NCBI GenBank assembly: GCA_023432025.1
Contig: JAEYVE010000208.1
Location: 1-41,303, forward strand
DNA from: Pseudomonadota bacterium
GTDB lineage: Bacteria; Myxococcota_A; Polyangia; Polyangiales; Polyangiaceae
Direction: 5' to 3'
Length of the DNA: 41,303 nt
Part shown: positions 19,712-28,287 of the stretch, in pieces
Position numbering within the stretch: the stretch's first letter is position 1
How the letters are laid out: each line of letters starts with the position of its first letter
Translations under genes and position numbers: made by a program
The notes under the pieces: model-generated
What the model was told of the DNA's origin: nothing
The model's input: the letters and a program-made list of their open reading frames with translations, nothing else
Database searches by the model: none

Positions 19712-20455
19712 CTACTCGGCAGCCGACGCCATGAGGCGTCTCGTCGAAGACGAGCGCGCCAGAATGGACGCCTCACGATCCCAACCGTCGTAGGCGACGA
19801 GCGACTTGCAGAGCCCCGCCACTCGCTCTTCCCAGATCGTGGCGCCTGGAAAAAGCAGCTCGAGATCCTCCCGATCCAGGAGCTGCACGGAGCGCGCCAG
19901 GTCGAGCGCCTCCTCGTGCGTGGCCCGACGCACGAACTGCCCGAGATCGAAGTTACGAATGAGGGAGACCTTCAGCCACTCCGGGTAGTGCTGGAAGAAC
20001 GGCACCAAAAAGTGCGGCTCGAGCGGGAACCAGCGGTTCGGTGTCTGCACGAAGAAGCGCCTTCCCACGCGGCGCACCTCGTCCGCCATGCGACGTTGAT
20101 CGTCGAAGTCTCCCACGTGCTCGATGACCGAGTTCGAAAACACCACGTCGAACTCGCCGGTCGCGAACTCCGGCATGTGACGCGCGTCGCCGATGACAGG
20201 GCGGACCTTCGGATGCGATCGGGCCACCTTGGGGAGCGTGACGTTCTGCACGACGACCTCCACGTCCATCCGGTCGAGCACACCCATCCGCTCCCAAAAG
20301 CCGACCGTCCCGCCCACGTCGAGGATGCGGTACGAGCCCTCGATGGCGCGCGCCAGGCAGAGAAAGTACTCGAAGCGCCGCACCCGAAGTCGGTGCGCAA
20401 TGGACGTCTCCGATGCATTGTCGGCCAGACGACGCAACGTTCCCCACGTGGTCAT
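19712..20455 (-). CDS. Class I SAM-dependent methyltransferase
   Basis: 247 residues. Methyltransf_11/25-like fold: motif I YRILDVGGTVGFWERMG (SAM loop), an acidic residue after strand 2, VIGDARHMPEFATGEFDVVFSNSVIEHVGDF (motifs II/III and the usual IEHV post-motif), then RRVGRRFFVQTPNRWFPLEPH. The NRWFPLEPHF block is typical of methyltransferases in cell-surface polysaccharide or lipid clusters, but the acceptor is unknown. There is no signal or membrane segment. It begins at ATG 20455 without a strong Shine-Dalgarno sequence. The next gene upstream on this strand ends 84 bp away, so an operon with the lipoprotein is possible. The stop is TAG. Confidence 0.88.
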   Translation of the reverse strand: MTTWGTLRRLADNASETSIAHRLRVRRFEYFLCLARAIEGSYRILDVGGTVGFWERMGVLDRMDVEVVVQNVTLPKVARSHPKVRPVIGDARHMPEFATGEFDVVFSNSVIEHVGDFDDQRRMADEVRRVGRRFFVQTPNRWFPLEPHFLVPFFQHYPEWLKVSLIRNFDLGQFVRRATHEEALDLARSVQLLDREDLELLFPGATIWEERVAGLCKSLVAYDGWDREASILARSSSTRRLMASAAE

Positions 20456-20539
20456 GGGAGCACGGAGCGGCCATCCCTGCGACGGCCTGAGCGGGGCGCG
20501 TCACGCTGCGACACGGGGGCCCCGCGCGTGGGTCACGCG

Positions 20540-21244
20540 CTACTCGATCGGCGGTGAAATCACCGGCTTTGCGTCGTTTCCTGCGACCATTTTCAGCTTG
20601 AAGAACTTCTTGAGCGGACGTCTCTCGGTTTCGCTCCCCAGGCCCCACAGCCCCACGTCGAGCTCCAGCGTTTCTCCCCACCAGATCGGTTGTTGTCCCT
20701 TGCCGGGGTAGGTACGGGAAAATTTTTCTTTCGCGCCCGGCTCGAGGCTCCGCGTGTTCGACCCCTCGCGCTCGTCGCCGAAGGGCCGCTCTTCGCCTTT
20801 GCGCACGACTTTGCCCGCAAAGGCGAGCGGCCCGTTTTCGGGGTCCGTGAGAAAACGCGGCTCGCGAGACGTCGCCTCGACGGTGACCTCGACGCCCCAG
20901 CCGCCCTTGCTCTTGATGGCCTTGGCGAGCGGGCGGAGCTCCACGCCGTCCACCTCGACGACGAGCCCGTCGGGCGTCACGCGGTAGCTCACGTCACGCG
21001 GCGCGGTCGAGCTCTTCCGTGGAGGCTCGGTACCCGCGGAGGTCATTGGAGCTTCGGACACCGACGTCGGCGCCTGATCCGTCGGTGATTGCGTCGACTC
21101 CGCTTGCTCCGAGGCCGAGGACGCCTCCGCCACTTGGCTCTCTGGGCCCGCGGACTCCTGCGCTGGATCGTTCGCCGGCGCGGCTCCCGAGCCCCCACAA
21201 GCCCAACACATCACCCCTACCGCACCGAACGCTCGCAGGTTCAT
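20540..21244 (-). CDS. Putative lipoprotein of unknown function
   Basis: 234 residues from ATG 21244. A short hydrophobic N-terminus (NLRAFGAVGVMCWACGGSG) has two candidate lipidation Cys. The context before Cys17 (C-W-A-C) is a poor lipobox but the ACGGSG tail is lipoprotein-like. Residues 20-85 are a Ser/Glu/Pro-rich disordered linker. The C-terminal about 140 residues form a beta-rich domain (YRVTPDGLVVEVDGVEL, KGGWGVEVTVEATSREPRF, FSRTYPGKGQQPIWWGETLEL). The domain ends FKLKMVAGNDAKPVISPP and I do not recognise it. The frame is open upstream to 21352, but that would overlap the divergent glycosidase promoter. The stop is TAG. Confidence 0.75.
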   Translation of the reverse strand: MNLRAFGAVGVMCWACGGSGAAPANDPAQESAGPESQVAEASSASEQAESTQSPTDQAPTSVSEAPMTSAGTEPPRKSSTAPRDVSYRVTPDGLVVEVDGVELRPLAKAIKSKGGWGVEVTVEATSREPRFLTDPENGPLAFAGKVVRKGEERPFGDEREGSNTRSLEPGAKEKFSRTYPGKGQQPIWWGETLELDVGLWGLGSETERRPLKKFFKLKMVAGNDAKPVISPPIE

Positions 21245-21338
21245 CGGCGCCAGGATAGCGGAAGCCGACTTGCTCGTACCACGTTCGTCGTGCCACCTAG
21301 CAGCTGCTCCCAGAAAGACTCGGAGGGCGCGCTCGGTC

Positions 21339-22721
21339 ATGTCCCACTCCACACTCCCCCCTCGCTCTACCTCGCCGTTTCCCGACGACTTCGTGTGGGC
21401 GGCCGCGACTGCCTCCTACCAAATCGAGGGCGCCCACGATGCGGACGGCAAGGGGCCGAGCGTTTGGGACCGCTTCTGCGAAAAGCCCGGCGCCGTCTGG
21501 AACGGTGACAGCGGCCGCATCGCCTGTAACCACTACCATCGCGCGGAGGAGGACGTGGCGCTCATGGCCGAGCTCGGACTCCGAGCTTACCGCTTCAGCG
21601 TCAGCTGGCCGCGCGTGCTGCCGCGAGGAGCGGGCTCGGTCAACGAACGAGGCCTGGATTTTTACGACCGCCTCGTCGACTTGCTTCTCGCGCGCGGCAT
21701 CGAGCCTTATCTGACGCTCTTTCATTGGGACTACCCGCTCGCTCTGTTCGAACGCGGTGGCTGGCTCGCGGACGACAGCCCCGCCTGGTTCGCCGAATAC
21801 ACCGAGGTGCTCGCGCGACGCCTCGGCGACCGCGTGAAGCAGTGGCTTACGCTGAACGAGCCTCACGCCTACATCGAGGGCGGTCTACTCGACGGACGTC
21901 ACGCCCCCGGCCTCACGCTTCCGCTCGCGGACGTGACGCGCGCCGGTCACAACACGCTGCTCGCGCATGGCCGCGCGGTGCAAGTGCTGCGCAGCATGGT
22001 TCCCCGTGCCCGCGTCGGTTGGGCGCCCGTGCTCGTCGCCGCGACCCCCGAGACGGACTCGCCCGAAGACATCGAAGCCGCGCGCGCCTGGACGTGGCAG
22101 ATGCGTAGCTCGCGCCTGCGCGTCAGCTCGTGGTGGATGGACGCCGTCTACCTTGGGCAATACCCCGAAGACGGCCTGCGGCAGATGGGCAAGAGCGCGC
22201 CCGCGGTGCGCTCTGGAGACATGGAGCTCATCAGTCAGAAGCTCGACTACTTCGGCTGCAATCTCTACGACACCGTACGCGTGCGTCGCTCGGCGAGCGG
22301 TGAGCCAGAAGAAGCTCCTTTCCCGGTCGGCTTCCCACGCACGGCCTTCGGGTGGCCGGTCACGCCGGAAGGACACTACTGGGGACCGCGTTTTGCCCAC
22401 GAACGCTACGGCCTCCCCGTGCTCATCACCGAAAACGGCCTCTCGACGCGGGCCTGGGTGGCCACGGACGGCAAAGTCCACGACGCCGAACGCACGGATT
22501 TTCTACGGCGTCACCTACGCGAGCTCGCGCGAGCCCTCGCGGACGGCGTCCCCGTGCTCGGCTACTTTCACTGGTCGCTCCTGGACAACTTCGAGTGGAA
22601 CCACGGCTACAGAGAGCGCTTCGGCCTCGTTCACGTCGACTACGAGACGGGAACGCGCACGCTGAAGGACTCGGCCCTCGAGTACGCACGCATCATTCGG
22701 AGCGGCAACCTCGACGCCTAA
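21339..22721 (+). CDS. Glycoside hydrolase family 1 (beta-glucosidase-type)
   Basis: 460 residues, a full GH1 (beta/alpha)8 barrel. N-terminal signature FVWAAATASYQIEGAHDADGK. Acid/base Glu174 in TLNEP and nucleophile Glu365 in ITENG give retaining chemistry. Sugar-binding Trp/Glu are in HWSLLDNFEWNHGYRERFGL. The most likely activity is beta-glucosidase or a related beta-glycosidase on oligosaccharides. No signal peptide is visible, so the enzyme is probably cytoplasmic. ATG 21339 has GGAGG 12 nt upstream. It is divergent from the lipoprotein (94 bp) and convergent with the MBL hydrolase, separated by three 16-bp repeats. No transporter or regulator is adjacent. Confidence 0.95.
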   Translation: MSHSTLPPRSTSPFPDDFVWAAATASYQIEGAHDADGKGPSVWDRFCEKPGAVWNGDSGRIACNHYHRAEEDVALMAELGLRAYRFSVSWPRVLPRGAGSVNERGLDFYDRLVDLLLARGIEPYLTLFHWDYPLALFERGGWLADDSPAWFAEYTEVLARRLGDRVKQWLTLNEPHAYIEGGLLDGRHAPGLTLPLADVTRAGHNTLLAHGRAVQVLRSMVPRARVGWAPVLVAATPETDSPEDIEAARAWTWQMRSSRLRVSSWWMDAVYLGQYPEDGLRQMGKSAPAVRSGDMELISQKLDYFGCNLYDTVRVRRSASGEPEEAPFPVGFPRTAFGWPVTPEGHYWGPRFAHERYGLPVLITENGLSTRAWVATDGKVHDAERTDFLRRHLRELARALADGVPVLGYFHWSLLDNFEWNHGYRERFGLVHVDYETGTRTLKDSALEYARIIRSGNLDA

Positions 22722-22728
22722 CCCCTGC

Positions 22729-22776
22729 GCCCTACCCGAACGTCGCCCTACCCGAACGTCGCCCTACCCGAACGTC
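22729..22776. repeat. Three perfect tandem copies of a 16-bp unit
   Basis: GCCCTACCCGAACGTC occurs three times head to tail (22729-22744, 22745-22760, 22761-22776). The array starts 7 bp after the glycosidase stop and ends exactly where the complement of the convergent MBL gene's stop codon begins. Confidence 0.95.
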
Positions 22777-23595
22777 TCAGAGCTCGAGCGTCGCGCCTTC
22801 ACGTGCCACGACCGCTCCGCTCCAGAGCTCTGCTGCTTGGCGTGCGATGTCGTCCATGAAATCGTCTTCGTGGTCCGGATCGTGGTGGAAAATGGCGAGC
22901 TTTTTGACGTTCGCCGCGCGGCACAAGCGCACCGCTTCCTGCCACGTGGAGTGGCCCCAACCGACCTTCTTTTCGAACTCCAGGTCCGTGTACGTGGAGT
23001 CGTAAATGACCAGATCTGCACCCTCGATCAAGCCGAGCACGCGCTGGTCCGGCTGACCCGGCAGGTGCTCCGTGTCCGTCACGTAACAAATGGCCCGCCC
23101 GCCGTGCTCGATGCGGTAGCCGGTCGCGTCGTTCGGGTGATTGAGCGGCGACGTGCGCACGTGAATGCCGCCCGCCAAGCGAAAGTCATCTCCGGCGCGA
23201 AAGTCCTCGAACGCCAGATCCGCCTGCATGGCCTCGAGCGGAACGGGGAAGGTGGGCTGCATCATTTGGCCCGCCAGCACCTCCTTGATGGAGCCGCCGT
23301 TCAGGTGCCCGGCCATGATCGTAAAGCCGAACTCCTTTCTGAAGCCGGGCGCAAAAAACGGAAAGCCGTTGATGTGATCCCAATGGCTGTGGGTGAGCAG
23401 GATGCGCGCCTTGCGCTGATCGTCCTTCAGAAAGGCGTGACCCAAGTTGCGGATGCCGGTGCCTGCGTCGAGCACGATGCGCTCACTGCCGGCGTAAACC
23501 TCCACGCAACTCGTGTTGCCCCCATACCTGACGTGGTTCGGCGACGGGCACGCGATGCTGCCACGCACACCCCAGAAGCGCAGACCGAACGCCAT
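22777..23595 (-). CDS. MBL-fold metallo-hydrolase (phosphodiesterase-like)
   Basis: 272 residues. Metallo-beta-lactamase fold of the GVRGSIA subgroup (FWGVRGSIACPSPNHVRYGGNTSCVEV), related to PhnP and tRNase-Z-like phosphodiesterases. Metal ligands: His69-x-His71-x-Asp73-His74 (HSHWDH), NHPND, the bridging Asp in VTDTEH, and a C-terminal HHDPDHEDD. This suggests hydrolysis of a phosphodiester or cyclic phosphate, but the substrate is unknown. The frame is open to 23856, and ATG 23595 is chosen because GAGGGA lies 9 nt upstream and the conserved domain starts at residue 4. It shares a divergent 303-bp promoter region with the HD-GYP gene, so both may respond to one regulator. Confidence 0.9.
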   Translation of the reverse strand: MAFGLRFWGVRGSIACPSPNHVRYGGNTSCVEVYAGSERIVLDAGTGIRNLGHAFLKDDQRKARILLTHSHWDHINGFPFFAPGFRKEFGFTIMAGHLNGGSIKEVLAGQMMQPTFPVPLEAMQADLAFEDFRAGDDFRLAGGIHVRTSPLNHPNDATGYRIEHGGRAICYVTDTEHLPGQPDQRVLGLIEGADLVIYDSTYTDLEFEKKVGWGHSTWQEAVRLCRAANVKKLAIFHHDPDHEDDFMDDIARQAAELWSGAVVAREGATLEL

Positions 23596-23898
23596 CAGCC
23601 GCGTCCCTCGAGGCGACGCACGCCCACCGGGAGCGGCCTGTTCACACAGGTCAATCTGGCCGGGCCGAGGCAATAAAAGTGCGCACTTCCGGCGGATTTC
23701 GAGGGACTCATGCCAGTCAATAACCCTGCGGCACTTGCCCGGCCTTGTCAACGGCGCCAGCACCTCGCATTCGAGCTGCCAGAAGCGCGTCGCGCGAGAG
23801 CGGCCCTGCATCGCTATTTCCCCGCTAACAGCGCTGAATGAACGCCAAACGCACACGGGACGCGCCGGAGCCGGCCAGATCAGGCATGCTCCAGCGCC
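23596..23898. promoter_or_regulatory. Divergent regulatory region MBL hydrolase / HD-GYP
   Basis: 303 bp with no coding sequence I can support. It contains a perfect 12-bp palindrome AAGTGCGCACTT (23677-23688) next to an A-rich run, a typical operator-like geometry, and a looser inverted pair GGCCGGGC/GCCCGGCC flanking it at about 23659 and 23731. No clear sigma-70 hexamers. Confidence 0.4.
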
Positions 23899-25707
23899 AT
23901 GGATCCGCGCTCCCCGGGCCAGCCCAGCGAAGACTCCGCCTTGGACCGCACCTCACCCGACACGCTCCCCGAGGCGAGCGCCGTACGAGTGGGAGGCGAA
24001 ACCAGCGAGTCGAGACACTCCGAACCCCCTCCCGAGGACCTCGAGACACGCCTGAGCCGGTTGGAGCTCTTGCACCGAATCGGCATTGCGCTCTCTGCCG
24101 AGCGTAACCGCGATCGTTTGCTCGAGACCATCCTCGAAGAAGCCCAGAAGTTGTGTAACGCCGACGGCGGTACGCTCTACCTGCGCACGGACGACGACCA
24201 TCTCTCCTTCGCCATCCTGCGCAACGATTCACTCGGCGTGTCTCTGGGAGGAACCACCGGCCGAGCCATCACACTTCCGCCGATCCCGCTGTTCGATCCG
24301 GAGGGTCGACCGAACCGCCACAACGTGGCGAGCGCGGCGGCCGTGATGAAAAAGTCCGTGAACATTCCGGATGCCTACGACGCCGAGGGCTTCGACTTTT
24401 CCGGAACGAAAGCCTTCGACCAGCGAGCAGGCTACCGCAGCAAGAGCTTTCTGGCGATCCCTCTCGTCAACGGAGAGCACCGCGTCATCGGAGTCTTGCA
24501 GCTTCTGAACGCGCAAGATCCCGCGACCGGCGAGGTCATTCCTTTCCGCGGGGAGCACAAGCACACGGTGGAGGCGCTGGCGTCACAAGCCGCTCTTGCC
24601 CTCGACAACAAACTGCTCCTCGAATCGCAGAAGGAGCTCTTGGAGAGCTTCATCAAGCTCATCGCCAGCGCCATCGACGCCAAGAGCCCCTACACCGGCT
24701 CGCACTGTGAGCGCGTGCCACTGCTCACCGAGCTCATCGTGCGTTCTCTCTGTGAGGCCACCAACGGCAAGTTCGCGGACTTCTCGTTGAACGACGAGGA
24801 GTGGTACGAGCTCCGAATCGCCGCGTGGCTCCACGACTGCGGCAAGGTCACGACGCCGGTCCACGTCATGGACAAGGCCACCAAGCTCGAGACCATCTCG
24901 GATCGCATCGACACCATCCGGGCGCGCTTCGCCGTCCTCGAGCGCGAAGCCAAAATTTCCTACCTGGAAGCCCTCGCCACGGGCGCCCCGGAGCCGCCGG
25001 TGCGCGCCGAGTACGAGGCCCGCCTGGCGCAGCTGGCCGACGACCTCGCCTTCTTGGAAAGCGCGAACGTCGGCGGCGAGTTTTTGCCGCCGGAAAAACA
25101 GGCGCGCATCGCCGAAATTGGCAAACGACGCATTCGCATCGGAGCCCAAGAGGAGCCACTCCTCCGTGACGACGAAATCGAGAACCTCAGCATTTCGCGC
25201 GGCACGCTGACGCAAGCCGAGCGGCTCATCATCAACGGGCACATGGTGCAAACCATCAAAATGCTCGAAGCGCTTCCCTTCCCGCGCAACTTGGCCCGCG
25301 TTCCGGAGTACGCCGGCGGCCATCACGAAAAGATGGACGGCACCGGTTACCCCAAGGGCATCTTTGCCGGGGACATGAGCCTCCCGGCGCGCGCCATGGC
25401 CATCGCGGACGTCTTCGAGGCGCTCACTGCCGACGATCGCCCCTACAAGAAGGCCAAAAAGCTGAGCGAAGCCATGCGCATCATGGGCTTCATGAAGGCC
25501 GACAACCACCTCGATCCGGACCTCTTCGACCACTTCGTGCGGAGCGGCGTGTACAGAAAGTTCGCGGAAAAGTTCCTCGCGCCGGAGCTCTTGGACGAGG
25601 TGGACGAAGCCGCGCTCCTCGCCATTCGACCCAAGCCGTACGAGCTTCCCAACGAAGCGCTGCGCAAGCGCCGCTTCGAGCGCTTCCTCCCCGAATACGG
25701 TGGTTGA
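23899..25707 (+). CDS. GAF / HD-GYP domain cyclic-di-GMP phosphodiesterase
   Basis: 602 residues, predicted cytoplasmic. Residues 1-50 are a disordered acidic leader, about 55-255 a GAF domain (ELLHRIGIALSAERNRDRLLETI to GYRSKSFLAIPLVNGEHRVIGVLQLLN), and 256-602 an HD-GYP domain. Metal residues are intact: YTGSHCERV, HDCGKVTTP (His312, Asp313), NGHMVQT, GGHHEKMDGTGYPKG (His475, His476, then the GYP signature) and ADVFEALTADDRPYKKA. The enzyme should hydrolyse c-di-GMP. About 125 extra residues, Glu/Arg-rich and helical, lie between HDCGK and the HxxH segment and could be a regulatory coiled coil. The last codons overlap the start of the octaheme cytochrome gene by 8 bp. The GAF ligand is unknown. 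Confidence 0.95.
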   Translation: MDPRSPGQPSEDSALDRTSPDTLPEASAVRVGGETSESRHSEPPPEDLETRLSRLELLHRIGIALSAERNRDRLLETILEEAQKLCNADGGTLYLRTDDDHLSFAILRNDSLGVSLGGTTGRAITLPPIPLFDPEGRPNRHNVASAAAVMKKSVNIPDAYDAEGFDFSGTKAFDQRAGYRSKSFLAIPLVNGEHRVIGVLQLLNAQDPATGEVIPFRGEHKHTVEALASQAALALDNKLLLESQKELLESFIKLIASAIDAKSPYTGSHCERVPLLTELIVRSLCEATNGKFADFSLNDEEWYELRIAAWLHDCGKVTTPVHVMDKATKLETISDRIDTIRARFAVLEREAKISYLEALATGAPEPPVRAEYEARLAQLADDLAFLESANVGGEFLPPEKQARIAEIGKRRIRIGAQEEPLLRDDEIENLSISRGTLTQAERLIINGHMVQTIKMLEALPFPRNLARVPEYAGGHHEKMDGTGYPKGIFAGDMSLPARAMAIADVFEALTADDRPYKKAKKLSEAMRIMGFMKADNHLDPDLFDHFVRSGVYRKFAEKFLAPELLDEVDEAALLAIRPKPYELPNEALRKRRFERFLPEYGG

Positions 25708-27640
25708 GCCCCACGATCCCCCACAGGGCGCCGGCGTCCTCGAGCGCGCTCCCGCTCGCGGCGTCGCCCTCCTCGTATTGCTCGGCCTCGCGCCGACGCT
25801 CGTCGCCGCCGCGCTGTGGCGGACGCCACGAGCGCCCCACGCCGCCGTGCCGACGCGCCATCAGGACGGCGGCTACATCGGCTCGGGAGCGTGCAAGAGC
25901 TGCCACGCCGCCGAGCACGCCAGCTGGAGTGGCACCTTTCACAGCACCATGACGCGCGTGGCGTCAGAAGAAAGCTTCGCGCCGCGGCTGCCCGCAGAGC
26001 TCGCGCTGGACGAACGCAGCTACGAGCTTTCGCGCTCGGAGCGCGGAACCGTCTTGGTGGCGGGGCCCGACGTGCATCGCATGGCCGCCGTTCTGCGAGC
26101 GGTGACGCAGCGCTCCGACGTGTCACGAGCCAGCCTCGATCGGGCGCTCGCCGACGTGCCGCGTGTGACGCGCGAAGTCGTCATGGTAACGGGCTCGCAC
26201 CACTACCAGGCGTTTTGGGTCGAGGACGGCCCCGGCACGGAGCTTCGGCAGCTCCCCTTCGTGTACTTGCTCGATGACGAGCTTCCCGAGAGCGAAAGGT
26301 GGCTCCCCCGGCGCGACGCGTTCTTGCAGCCGCCGGACGCGCTGCCGCACGTCGCGCGCTGGAACGGCAACTGCGTCCAGTGTCACAGCGTGGCCGGGCG
26401 TCCCGGCGAGAGCACTCGGCCCGCCACGAGCAACGCCGCGGCCACGAGCCACTTCGACACGAGCGCGGCCGAGCTCGGCATCGCCTGCGAAGCGTGCCAC
26501 GGCCCCGGCGCCGACCACGCAGCTCACTACCGGAGCCCGCTCGCGCGCTACCTCGGCCGAGGCGTGGCCCAGCTCATCGTCAACCCAGCGCGCCTCGACG
26601 CCGACGCGGGCTCCGCCGTATGCGGCCAATGCCATTCGTACTTCGTCCCCCATGACGAAGACGAGTGGTGGAAAAACGGCTTTTCGAACACGTACCGCGC
26701 AGGCGAGCCCCTCGCGCCGTCGCGGCTCGTCTTGGACCCCGCGCGCCACCGCACCGAAGACGCTCTCCTCAGCCGCAGCATGGACAGCGTCTTCTGGCCG
26801 GACGGCACCATCCGCGTCGGTGGACGTGAATACAACGGTCTCGTCCAGTCACCGTGCTTCGAGCACGGCCAGGGCGAACGAAAGCTCGCCTGCACCTCGT
26901 GTCACTCGATGCACGACAGCCCGCCCGACGATCAGCTGGCGCGCGGCATGGACGGAAACCGCGCGTGCACTCAGTGTCACCAGAGCTTCGAGCGCGATGT
27001 GACGGCGCACACGCATCACGCGGCGAATTCTTCCGGCAGCGATTGCATGAGCTGCCACATGCCCAAGACGACCTACGCGCTCCTGAAGAGCATTCGCTCG
27101 CACCGGGTCACCAGCCCAGAGCCTCAGAGCTTCGAGGCGGATGGGCCCACGGACGACGCTCCGAACGCGTGCAATTTGTGCCATCTGGACCGAACGCTCG
27201 CGTGGTCGGCAGAATGGATGACTCGTTTTTGGGGGACACCCCAGCAGGAGGCGCAGTCCGCACGAGCGGCGCCGTCGGAAGCCGCGAGAACGAGCGAGCT
27301 CGCGCCGCCTGCTTGGCTCGAAGAAACTCCGGCGTCGGTAGCGTGGCTGCTCGCCGGCAACGCCGCACAGCGCGTGCTCTTGGCCGACGCCTTCGCCTGG
27401 GACCCCGCTCGAGAAGTCTCCGGCACGGCGTGGGCGCGGCCCGCGCTCGCCCACCTTTCGAACGACCCGTACGCCGCGGTCCGCTTCGTGGCCCAGCGTT
27501 CTCTGCGCGCTCTCGAAACACGGCCTCGAGCGAACCCGCTCGGACGGAACGGCAGAGCCACGACCCCACGCCTCACACCCGAGCAACTGGAGGCGCTCAC
27601 CACGCTCCGCGACGATCGCCCCATCACCATCAGCGAGTGA
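25700..27640 (+). CDS. Octaheme c-type cytochrome, membrane-anchored or secreted
   Basis: 646 residues from GTG 25700, overlapping the HD-GYP stop by 8 bp. The N-terminus has one hydrophobic segment (VALLVLLGLAPTLVAAALW), a signal anchor or uncleaved signal. Eight CXXCH heme-binding motifs begin at residues 65, 225, 263, 308, 398, 423, 449 and 491. The 160-residue gap between hemes 1 and 2 holds a beta-rich insert (VVMVTGSHHYQAFWVEDG). No CXXCK active-site heme is present, so it is not a canonical NrfA. It resembles the broad cytochrome c554/multiheme group. The C-terminal about 140 residues are heme-free and helical (HEAT-like, VASVAWLLAG to AALRFVAQ pattern). It probably shuttles electrons in the periplasm or at the outer face. 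The partner redox enzyme is not in the window. Confidence 0.92.
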   Translation: MVEPHDPPQGAGVLERAPARGVALLVLLGLAPTLVAAALWRTPRAPHAAVPTRHQDGGYIGSGACKSCHAAEHASWSGTFHSTMTRVASEESFAPRLPAELALDERSYELSRSERGTVLVAGPDVHRMAAVLRAVTQRSDVSRASLDRALADVPRVTREVVMVTGSHHYQAFWVEDGPGTELRQLPFVYLLDDELPESERWLPRRDAFLQPPDALPHVARWNGNCVQCHSVAGRPGESTRPATSNAAATSHFDTSAAELGIACEACHGPGADHAAHYRSPLARYLGRGVAQLIVNPARLDADAGSAVCGQCHSYFVPHDEDEWWKNGFSNTYRAGEPLAPSRLVLDPARHRTEDALLSRSMDSVFWPDGTIRVGGREYNGLVQSPCFEHGQGERKLACTSCHSMHDSPPDDQLARGMDGNRACTQCHQSFERDVTAHTHHAANSSGSDCMSCHMPKTTYALLKSIRSHRVTSPEPQSFEADGPTDDAPNACNLCHLDRTLAWSAEWMTRFWGTPQQEAQSARAAPSEAARTSELAPPAWLEETPASVAWLLAGNAAQRVLLADAFAWDPAREVSGTAWARPALAHLSNDPYAAVRFVAQRSLRALETRPRANPLGRNGRATTPRLTPEQLEALTTLRDDRPITISE

Positions 27641-27680
27641 GGCACCTCGCCTCGTGTCTCGCTATAGTCGGGGGGAACGA

Positions 27681-28214
27681 ATGCACGACGACGCGTCTGC
27701 AAAACCAGCGGCGACTCGACTGGCCCGGCGCCACGTCGCAGGCGGTCTGTGGACGCTACTTTTGTTCGTCACGCTCGGTGCCGCGCTCGAGGCGCTCCAC
27801 GGCTTCAAGGCAGACTCTTACTTGAACGTCGAGAACGAAGCGCGTCGCTTGATGTGGCGCCTCGCTCACGCGCACGGCACGCTGCTTGCGCTGCTCCACG
27901 TCGTGTGTGGTGTCCTCGTGTCGGCGGGGCATCTGGTCGTCGCGTCGCGCTTGCGCCTCGCGCTCGGCTCGCTTTCCGCAGCGCTGCTCCTCATTCCCGG
28001 CGGCTTCTTCCTCGGCGGCGTCGTCTTGGTCGGCGGAGAGCCGGGTCCAGGCGTGCTCTTGGTCCCTGCAGGCGCCGTGTGCCTCGTCGCGGGCGTCTTG
28101 CTCGCGGCGCTTTCCGTACGAAGCGCACCGAGTACGAACGCATCGCCCGGGGCGGCCACGCGCGACCCGCGCGACAGTGCCTCCTCGAGCTCGACAGCCG
28201 AGCCGGGCTCCTGA
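27681..28214 (+). CDS. Four-TM membrane protein of unknown function
   Basis: 177 residues from ATG 27681, with a strong GGGGGGAA Shine-Dalgarno sequence 5 nt upstream. Four predicted membrane helices lie between residues about 25 and 150 (LWTLLLFVTLGAALEAL; GTLLALLHVVCGVLVSAGHLV; LGSLSAALLLIPGGFFLGGVV; GVLLVPAGAVCLVAGVLLAAL). Several His sit near helix ends (ALHGF, RLAHAHG, LLHVV, AGHLV), a pattern compatible with heme or quinone contact, though that is inference. The tail is Ser/Ala/Pro-rich and disordered. It follows the octaheme cytochrome by 40 bp and is probably in the same transcript, so it could be its membrane partner. A TATAGT at 27663-27668 could be an internal -10 element. Confidence 0.75.
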   Translation: MHDDASAKPAATRLARRHVAGGLWTLLLFVTLGAALEALHGFKADSYLNVENEARRLMWRLAHAHGTLLALLHVVCGVLVSAGHLVVASRLRLALGSLSAALLLIPGGFFLGGVVLVGGEPGPGVLLVPAGAVCLVAGVLLAALSVRSAPSTNASPGAATRDPRDSASSSSTAEPGS

Positions 28215-28287
28215 GACCGCCAACCCGGCTCCACCGACGAAAGCGGCGGCGTCTCACGCGACTTCGGCGACGCGAAGTACGAGCTTT

